Positions 7,448-11,592 of a stretch of DNA of 11,592 nt are shown piece by piece. Below the pieces are notes generated by a model that was given only the letters and a program-made list of their open reading frames with translations, was not told the DNA's origin and ran no database searches. A program made the position numbers and the translations under genes. Every line of letters starts with the position of its first letter. The stretch's first letter is position 1. This DNA comes from Cyclostephanos tholiformis (taxonomy: Eukaryota > Bacillariophyta > Thalassiosirophyceae > Thalassiosirales > Thalassiosiraceae), in the NCBI GenBank assembly GCA_036939975.1, contig JALLPB010001038.1, positions 1 to 11,592 of the forward strand. The letters are read 5' to 3'.

Positions 7448-7498
7448 GTGTGTGTGCGTGTGTGTGTATATATAGGTATATATATATGCATACATATG
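7448..7498. repeat. Compound GT/TA microsatellite beside the Sm B stop codon
   Basis: (GT)n with one GC interruption passes into (TA)n with a GG interruption and ends at the Sm B stop codon (7499-7501). It therefore forms the first bases of the Sm B 3' UTR on the minus strand. It is likely length-polymorphic. Confidence 0.85.
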
Positions 7499-8113
7499 TC
7501 AATAGACTGGACCTCCCCCCCTTCCCATTCCCGGGGGTGGCATGCCCCGTCCCATCCCCCCCCCCCCCATGGGAGGAGGTGGCATGCCCCCCCCCATCAT
7601 CATGCCCGGGGGCATCGGGGGCGGTGGAGGTGGCATCATGCCCCCTCCCATCATGCCCCCCCCTCCCACGCCGTGCACGGGAGCGGCGCCCAATCCCATC
7701 GGCGCTCCCATTCCCCCCCCGACGCCGAACGGGGGCGGGACCTGGGACGGCGGTATGGGCAGGCTGCCCCTGCCCACGCCGCGCGCCACTCCAGGTCCGC
7801 CGACGCCGCCCGTCGCCGACTTGGACGATGGCGGGGGCGGTCCGTCCACGGCCACGCTGACCACGTTCTCCCCCCTGAGTATGATCAATCCTAGACTGCG
7901 CTTCTCGACGCGCTCCTCGATGATCGCCGATCCGCCGCCACTCTTCGTGGACGATTTCCTGGCATTGCGATACTCCTCGGCATCGACCAATACTAGATTC
8001 AGGTGCTTGTCGAACGCGAGGAAGGTGCCGACGACGGTGCGTCCGTCGGCGAGGGAGACGCGCAGTCGATGCTCAATGTATCGCAGGAGCTTGGACCCCT
8101 TGCCGGTCGGCAT
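7499..8113 (-). CDS. SNRPB: Spliceosomal Sm protein B/B'
   Basis: An intron-free frame of 204 residues encodes a core component of the seven-membered Sm ring on U1, U2, U4 and U5 snRNAs. Motif Sm1 spans about residues 10-47, with the hallmark pattern R-L-R-V-S-L-x-D-G-R at 16-25, G29, F-D-K-H-L-N-L at 34-40 and D44-A-E-E. A basic, Ser-rich linker of about 25 residues precedes Sm2, L-G-L-I-I-L-R-G-E-N-V-V-S-V at 74-87. This long linker and the following Gly/Met/Pro-rich tail separate Sm B from the other Sm and LSm proteins. The tail (91-204) has Pro and Gly-Met runs and two PPPGM/PPPPMG-like units near the end, close to the PPPGM repeats that bind SH3/WW/GYF proteins in other eukaryotes. Gly-Arg dipeptides (111-116, 189-190, 197-198) are possible methylation sites. 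It is divergently arranged with the plastid repeat protein gene and convergent with V-ATPase H. Confidence 0.93.
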   Translation of the reverse strand: MPTGKGSKLLRYIEHRLRVSLADGRTVVGTFLAFDKHLNLVLVDAEEYRNARKSSTKSGGGSAIIEERVEKRSLGLIILRGENVVSVAVDGPPPPSSKSATGGVGGPGVARGVGRGSLPIPPSQVPPPFGVGGGMGAPMGLGAAPVHGVGGGGMMGGGMMPPPPPPMPPGMMMGGGMPPPPMGGGGMGRGMPPPGMGRGGGPVY

Positions 8114-8528
8114 TCTTGGTGGTTTTCAATGTAGAGTTATTAGCAAGAAGTTGTGTGATCGAGAGGTGACAATTATCAATAATACTAGAGGCTCGGCAAA
8201 TAATATATAATAATGGATTGATTTGTGACGGCGGCAGTATCGTACAAAATAGTTCAGAGAGAGAGATTTTTTTGTTGGCACGCACTACCAACACCTCAAA
8301 CATGCAACGACAGACCAAAGATATTTTAGCAATATTGTACTCCTTCTTTTTACTATTTTAGATAGGTTCGCCAATATTTCCAGGCATATACCTATTATTA
8401 TCATGTTCTTTAGCGAGAGATTAGGGGGAGAAGATCGCAGCTGTTTGCCATCAAAAGAGAAGATATCTGGCCCATCATCATACACTCTGGAGAGAAATCC
8501 ACCCAACAACTACTAGGAACAATAATGT

Positions 8529-8547
8529 CATGCATCATGCATCATGC
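8529..8547 (+). repeat. CATGCAT tandem direct repeat
   Basis: The heptamer CATGCAT is repeated at 8529-8535 and 8536-8542, followed by a partial third copy CATGC (8543-8547). It lies about 20 bp upstream of the TATA-like element of the plastid repeat-protein gene. ATGCAT is itself a palindrome (RY-type core), so this could be a regulatory cluster; function is inferred only from position. Confidence 0.6.
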
Positions 8548-8566
8548 TGCACAAAATATAATTTAT

Positions 8567-8574
8567 TATATAAA
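8567..8574 (+). promoter_or_regulatory. TATA box-like element TATATAAA
   Basis: TATATAAA lies 49 bp before the ATG at 8624, in an AT-rich setting. This spacing would give a short 5' UTR of about 20 bases if transcription starts about 30 bp downstream. The consensus match is good, but AT-rich sequence makes chance hits common. Confidence 0.45.
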
Positions 8575-8623
8575 AAATTGATAACATATTAAAAAGCAAA
8601 AATAAAGAAGTTATTGTCGTACG

Positions 8624-9769
8624 ATGAGTCCACGAGTCCAACGAATCGCATTGGCCTACTGCCTCCTCCTCGTCGTCGTCCCCGCCTGTCGTCATCATCA
8701 TAATGCCTCGGGATTCGCACCGTCGTCGCCATCGTTGTCCTCATTTACGACGACAAATCAGCGACGACGACAACGACAGATGACGGTGCTTCATTCGTCG
8801 ATGTCATCCTCTCCCGAGTCGTCGTCGTATTATTGCTACCCCCAGCTGCTAGCGTCGGCATCGTCCTGCGCCATGTCGGACACGTGCTCGATCGACGATG
8901 CTGAGATGTACCTCCGCGAGATCTTCCACGTCCAGTCCGGATGCGCCGCGGGCACGGCGAGCGGCGCCGAGATGTGCGAGGACGTGGTCGTTGTTGGCGA
9001 GGTAGTCGCCAAATTGAGGGAGAAGATCGAGAAAGGTACGGGGAGGGGGGTCGGGTGAGTGGATAATAATGGTATTTTTTATAGAGTGAGGAGGAGGAGA
9101 AGAATAACAATATCAAGTCCGACTCGTCTTAAACTCATCTCGCGTCTTCTCTACCCCTCCCAACAACGACAACAACCACAATCACAACAACAACAAACAA
9201 CAACAAACAGAACATTCTGGGATCGACGACGGGAGGAGCTTGAGACACTCGCCGACGCCGCGTCCACCACCACCTTCGGGGCGATGCGCGCGCCGTTGAG
9301 GCCGGCATACCTCGCGTTCGCGGCCCTGTACGCGATCGCGTTCGTCCATGCATTCCAACTCCCACACGATGCGTTCGTCGGGGGGGGAGGGGGAGGGGGA
9401 GGGGGAGGGGGTACGCCGTTCGCCATGCATGAGATTTGGTGGGCGATACGGGACGGGTACGTCGGCGACGTGGCATCGCACGCATTTCGCAACGGCGGCC
9501 TCCTGGTCGGGGATGTCGATGACGTCGCCGGCGTTGTCGTCCATCACTCGCCGGCGCTATCGCCGCAGGAATTGTTTCGTTCCATACGCGATGGGTATGC
9601 CGCCAACGCCCTATTCTCCTCGTCGACGGGGGTATTCGACGTCTTCGGCGGCGATGGCGAGATCATCGAGGTCCCTTTCACCCCGAGGGAGATCTGGTGG
9701 GCGATCAAGGATGGTTATGCATACGATGTGATCGAGCACTGGTTTCGCAATGGTGGACTGTTGGTTTAG
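8624..9769 (+). CDS. Plastid-targeted membrane protein with EIWWAI(R/K)DGY repeats (two exons)
   Basis: My model joins 8624-9054 and 9211-9769 in phase 2 to give 329 residues. Residues 4-26 form a signal peptide with a Leu/Val core, and the junction A28-S-G|F31-A-P matches the diatom ASA-FAP plastid signal with the required Phe. The following Ser/Thr/Arg-rich stretch (31-65) fits a transit peptide. An acidic, Cys-containing region follows (71-135), then a hydrophobic helix at about 173-192 and an 11-residue Gly run (201-211). The C-terminal part contains a 30-residue unit twice: F214...E-I-W-W-A-I-R-D-G-Y...FRNGGLLV243 and F300...E-I-W-W-A-I-K-D-G-Y...FRNGGLLV329, with 21 of 30 positions identical. 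A degenerate copy (E264-L-F-R-S-I-R-D-G-Y273) lies between. The unit is vaguely ankyrin-like (A-x-x-D/N-G ... G-G) but I do not recognise the family. Location inside the plastid (envelope or thylakoid) and function are unknown. Confidence 0.78.
9055..9210 (+). other. Intron of the plastid repeat-protein gene (156 bp, phase 2)
   Basis: The strong donor GTGAGT (9055-9060) and the acceptor ACAAACAG ending at 9210 restore the frame through a split Gly codon (GG|A) into T-F-W-D-R-R. Without splicing the frame stops at once (TGA at 9056-9058). A pyrimidine-rich stretch lies at 9124-9160, but the last 50 bases are CAA-rich, which is unusual beside an acceptor. An alternative acceptor ending at 9117 (TCAAG) has the same phase and would add 31 residues; its upstream context is purine-rich, so I consider it weaker. 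Confidence 0.7.
9160..9208 (+). repeat. CAA-rich simple repeat before the splice acceptor
   Basis: Interrupted (CAA)n sequence, with occasional CGA, CCA and TCA units, fills the last 50 bases of the predicted intron. If exonic it would encode a Gln/Thr/Asn-rich stretch in the downstream frame. Confidence 0.75.
9380..9411 (+). repeat. G-run hexamer repeat (GGGGGA)n encoding Gly11
   Basis: One run of eight G is followed by four runs of five G separated by single A. The tract lies in the coding strand and encodes residues 201-211, all Gly (the last codon includes the T at 9412). With single-base loops it satisfies the G-quadruplex pattern several times over, in both DNA and mRNA. It separates the hydrophobic helix from the first C-terminal repeat. 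Confidence 0.88.
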
Positions 9770-10138
9770 AGAAAGGGAGAGATAGAGAGGGCATCCCCTG
9801 AAATGGAGTGATAATTACTTTAGTACATTTGTCTTGTATATCTCTCTAGAGATTTTACAACATCTCTCATTTGCGCTTCCTGCGTGCATTGAGTACCTAG
9901 CCTAGTAGGTTGTCATGCCCGGACTAATGATATCGAAACCTAACCCCAAAACTAACTCTATCCTTCGCTAACCCTTTGCTTTCCTATGCATCGAATTGTC
10001 TACCTCGAAGAAAGTGACAAAATTTCAAGTTATTCTGTGATACAACAACAGGTCGATGATACGACTTAACCGAGTTCGCTAACTAATCGCCTTCCAATGC
10101 AAACCCTGGCCATCTCATTAATTTGTGGTGATCTACAT
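9770..10138. other. Short convergent spacer
   Basis: This 369-bp stretch holds the 3' ends of the plastid repeat-protein gene and the minus-strand hypothetical gene. It contains the palindrome TCTCTAGAGA (9843-9852), 74 bp after the first gene's stop, and a few CTAACC-like words around 9940-9975. I see no gene and no clear terminator. Confidence 0.55.
9843..9852. repeat. TCTCTAGAGA palindrome in a 3' flank
   Basis: This perfect 10-bp palindrome shares the CTCTAGAG core with the 18-bp palindrome at 1870-1887. It lies in the presumed 3' UTR of the plastid repeat-protein gene. It is short enough to occur by chance. Confidence 0.55.
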
Positions 10139-11272
10139 CTACGGTCGCATTTTTAGGGATCGACCCAACGAGGCAACTTTCTTCATCGCCTTCTCCAACG
10201 CCTCCTCTAACGGTTCAAGTCCCGACTTCCTCGCCGTCCGCGCCCTGCGCTGCGACGCCCGTCGCGCCTCCTTCATCGCCCCCTCGATCTCCCTCCGACT
10301 GTAGCCCCATTCGCGCATTAGCAGATACTGACGATCTATGGGCGATATCCAGAGCCCGTGCCTCTCCCGTCGCTGTCGTGATCTCGGGAGGTCGTCGTCG
10401 TGGTCTTGATGTGGGAATGCACCCGCATTGTTAACCTCACCCTCGTATGCGTCGACCGTGCACTCCTTCGTTTCTGTCGGATAGTACTCCCAATCGAGCG
10501 AGATCGGCGGACCACTGACGGTTGGCGCGTCTCCCAGGGTTATGGCGTACGATCGTATCTCGATGGAGGAGAACGAAACGTTGCGTCTTATCCCCGGATT
10601 TTTGGTGGAGCCGTCTCGTTGGCTGCCGTCGACGAGGCAGCCAAGACTATTGCTGGAGCCTTTGAGATTGGAGCGCAGGGGCTTACCAAACGATGTTGAT
10701 TGGCGGGGAGGGATAACATCTATGGAGTGATTTGAGTTGGTCAGCTGACTTTGGCTCGTCTTGCTCACTTGTGGAGAGAGTACCAAATCATTCAAAGGAA
10801 TGAATGATTCATCCCCATATTGCTCAACGCAAGCATTGTAACCTTGCTCCTCGTGTAATATTGGATCCTCGTTTGTTCTTTCCTCATTGTCAACTTTCGA
10901 ATGAATCATGTCGTGAGAAAGGTCGATCACCCGTAGTCGATGTGGCGTTATCAGCGACTCCGCTGACTTCGAGCGTCGTAGCGAGGTCTCGAACACTCCC
11001 TTGGAACAAACTTTTTGCGCCTCCTCGGGAGGATGCACCACCGCCTCGGTCGCGACATCGGGCTCGCGGTCGACGTCGAGAGCAGGACTATGACTCGAGT
11101 CGATGTAGAAGCAGCCACCGTTGTCGTCGTTGTCGTCGTCCTCATTACGGCCAGACGAAGAGCGGGGCACAGGTGTCATCTCCTCCCCTAGGCGCAGCAT
11201 GTCGTGCAATTCGCACATTTCGAGCATGGTCTTCGCCCTCGTCATCGTTGTTTTCCTACTGCCGAAAACCAT
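10139..11272 (-). CDS. Hypothetical diatom protein with bipartite conserved module
   Basis: This is a single-exon frame of 377 residues, ATG at 11270-11272 and TAG at 10139-10141. Most of the chain (1-228) is hydrophilic, Ser/Asp/Glu-rich and probably disordered, with an acidic DDDNDD patch at 45-50 and basophilic phosphorylation-like sites (R-R-S-K-S at 99-103). Two parts look conserved. Part one is R229-R-N-V-S-F-S-S-I-E-I-R-S-Y then T-L-G-D-A-P-T-V-S-G-P-P-I-S-L-D-W-E262. Part two is a basic helical stretch at 311-372 with L-L-M-R-E-W-G-Y-S-R-R-E-I (317-329), K-E-A and an R-T-A-R-K-S-G-L-E-P-L-E-E segment (345-357). I recall this pairing (V-x-F...L-G-D-x-P-x-x-S-x-G-P-P...W-x, then G-Y-S-x-x-E-I) from many uncharacterised diatom proteins. 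No enzyme motif, signal peptide or membrane helix is visible. Function is unknown; a protein- or nucleic-acid-binding regulatory role is only a guess. Confidence 0.75.
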   Translation of the reverse strand: MVFGSRKTTMTRAKTMLEMCELHDMLRLGEEMTPVPRSSSGRNEDDDNDDNGGCFYIDSSHSPALDVDREPDVATEAVVHPPEEAQKVCSKGVFETSLRRSKSAESLITPHRLRVIDLSHDMIHSKVDNEERTNEDPILHEEQGYNACVEQYGDESFIPLNDLVLSPQVSKTSQSQLTNSNHSIDVIPPRQSTSFGKPLRSNLKGSSNSLGCLVDGSQRDGSTKNPGIRRNVSFSSIEIRSYAITLGDAPTVSGPPISLDWEYYPTETKECTVDAYEGEVNNAGAFPHQDHDDDLPRSRQRRERHGLWISPIDRQYLLMREWGYSRREIEGAMKEARRASQRRARTARKSGLEPLEEALEKAMKKVASLGRSLKMRP

Positions 11273-11505
11273 GTTACTGAACTATGGGCATAATATCGAA
11301 TATCAGGTTGCCTCGTGGGCTAAACATAGCATCATTCATTAGGTGATCTTGCCTCTTTCCTCCACCGACTCATTGAAGTTGAATTCGCAGGTGGTATGTT
11401 GTGGCTACACCCCATTTGCAATGCTGGGATACATGTGGTTGTTAGGGCGGTTTAGGGACAATTTCGCTGAGACCGCCAACGCACAAAAATAATTTTCTTT
11501 GTGTG

Positions 11506-11542
<37 letters not shown>

Positions 11543-11592
11543 TGAGGGAATAGCGAGAGAATGATGAGAAATGACCGTGTTCAAGATAGTTC
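11273..11592 (-). promoter_or_regulatory. Upstream region of the hypothetical diatom gene
   Basis: This 320-bp stretch precedes the minus-strand start at 11272. Its main feature is an (AG)16 microsatellite at 11509-11540, read as (CT)16 on the gene's strand. I see no convincing TATA box and no other gene. Confidence 0.45.
11509..11540. repeat. (AG)16 microsatellite
   Basis: Sixteen uninterrupted AG dinucleotides lie about 240 bp upstream of the minus-strand gene start. CT/GA tracts in upstream regions can bind GAGA-type factors in other eukaryotes. Here only the repeat itself is supported. Confidence 0.9.

Larger units (their letters stand above)
6068..7498. other. Gene-free spacer between convergent V-ATPase H and Sm B genes
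   Basis: This spacer of about 1.4 kb must contain two 3' UTRs, but is long for that. 6068-7100 is AT-rich with a G12 tract near 6258-6269 and a small inverted repeat at 6686-6703. 7150-7430 is C-rich on the plus strand. The end is a GT/TA microsatellite. I saw no tRNA, no snRNA core motif and no transposase-like protein; the open frame at 6768-6971 (67 codons) has no recognisable feature. An unrecognised noncoding RNA cannot be excluded. Confidence 0.5.
8114..8623. promoter_or_regulatory. Divergent upstream region of Sm B and plastid repeat-protein genes
   Basis: This 510-bp AT-rich spacer separates two starts pointing outward and should carry both promoters. On the plus side there is a TATA box-like element at 8567-8574 and a CATGCAT direct repeat at 8529-8547. 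A run of GA and T at 8254-8274 and a CTCTGGAGAG near-palindrome at 8485-8494 are also present. No gene is evident; the minus-strand frames at 8073-8318 and 8285-8509 have no conserved character. Confidence 0.55.

Noticed and set aside
7042..7860. 272-codon Pro-rich plus-strand frame, and the related frames at 7448-7894 and 7542-8210
   Set aside because: They are produced by C-rich DNA and the antisense of the Sm B Gly/Met/Pro tail. They have no domain, and Sm B itself is certain.
9940..9980. CTAACC-like words resembling a telomeric repeat remnant
   Set aside because: There are only scattered, non-tandem partial units; this is too weak for an interstitial telomere.
10804..11280. 158-codon plus-strand frame opposite the last gene
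   Set aside because: It is antisense to a frame with conserved diatom blocks; it is Arg/Ser/Pro-rich without structure.

Overview
The window looks like nuclear DNA of a diatom (stramenopile alga), probably a centric species, although I cannot place it more exactly. Four points support this. There is a nuclear gene whose product starts with a signal peptide ending in an ASA-FAP-like motif (Ala-Ser-Gly|Phe-Ala-Pro), the bipartite address for secondary red plastids. There are eukaryote-only genes (spliceosomal Sm protein B, V-ATPase subunit H). Two short GT-AG introns of about 155 bp are present. There is also a hypothetical protein carrying a two-part module that I recall from many predicted diatom proteins. 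Coding regions are GC-rich and spacers are AT-rich with many homopolymers and microsatellites. I see no bacterial operons, rRNA, tRNA, CRISPR arrays or clear transposons.

Layout, left to right. 1-512: AT-rich spacer with a 12-bp inverted repeat, two copies of TGACGTGA and an E2F-like site. 513-1514 (minus): membrane-anchored protein with a C-terminal PH-like domain. 1515-2296: shared divergent upstream region. 2297-3382 (plus): ZIP-family metal transporter. 3383-4268: spacer with a perfect 20-bp palindrome. 4269-6067 (plus): V-ATPase subunit H, two exons, with a 13-serine microsatellite tract. 6068-7498: 1.4-kb gene-free spacer between converging genes. 7499-8113 (minus): Sm protein B/B' with a Gly/Met/Pro-rich tail. 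8114-8623: second divergent upstream region. 8624-9769 (plus): plastid-targeted membrane protein with a repeated E-I-W-W-A-I-(R/K)-D-G-Y unit, two exons. 9770-10138: short convergent spacer. 10139-11272 (minus): hypothetical diatom protein with the two-part module. 11273-11592: its upstream region, with an (AG)16 microsatellite.

The genes do not form one pathway. ZIP and V-ATPase subunit H could both serve endomembrane ion balance, since ZIP moves divalent metals and the V-ATPase sets the proton gradient, but this is inference from adjacency only. Sm B belongs to pre-mRNA splicing. The least explained content is the plastid repeat protein (residues 214-329), followed by the bipartite diatom module (residues about 229-262 and 311-372) of the last gene.
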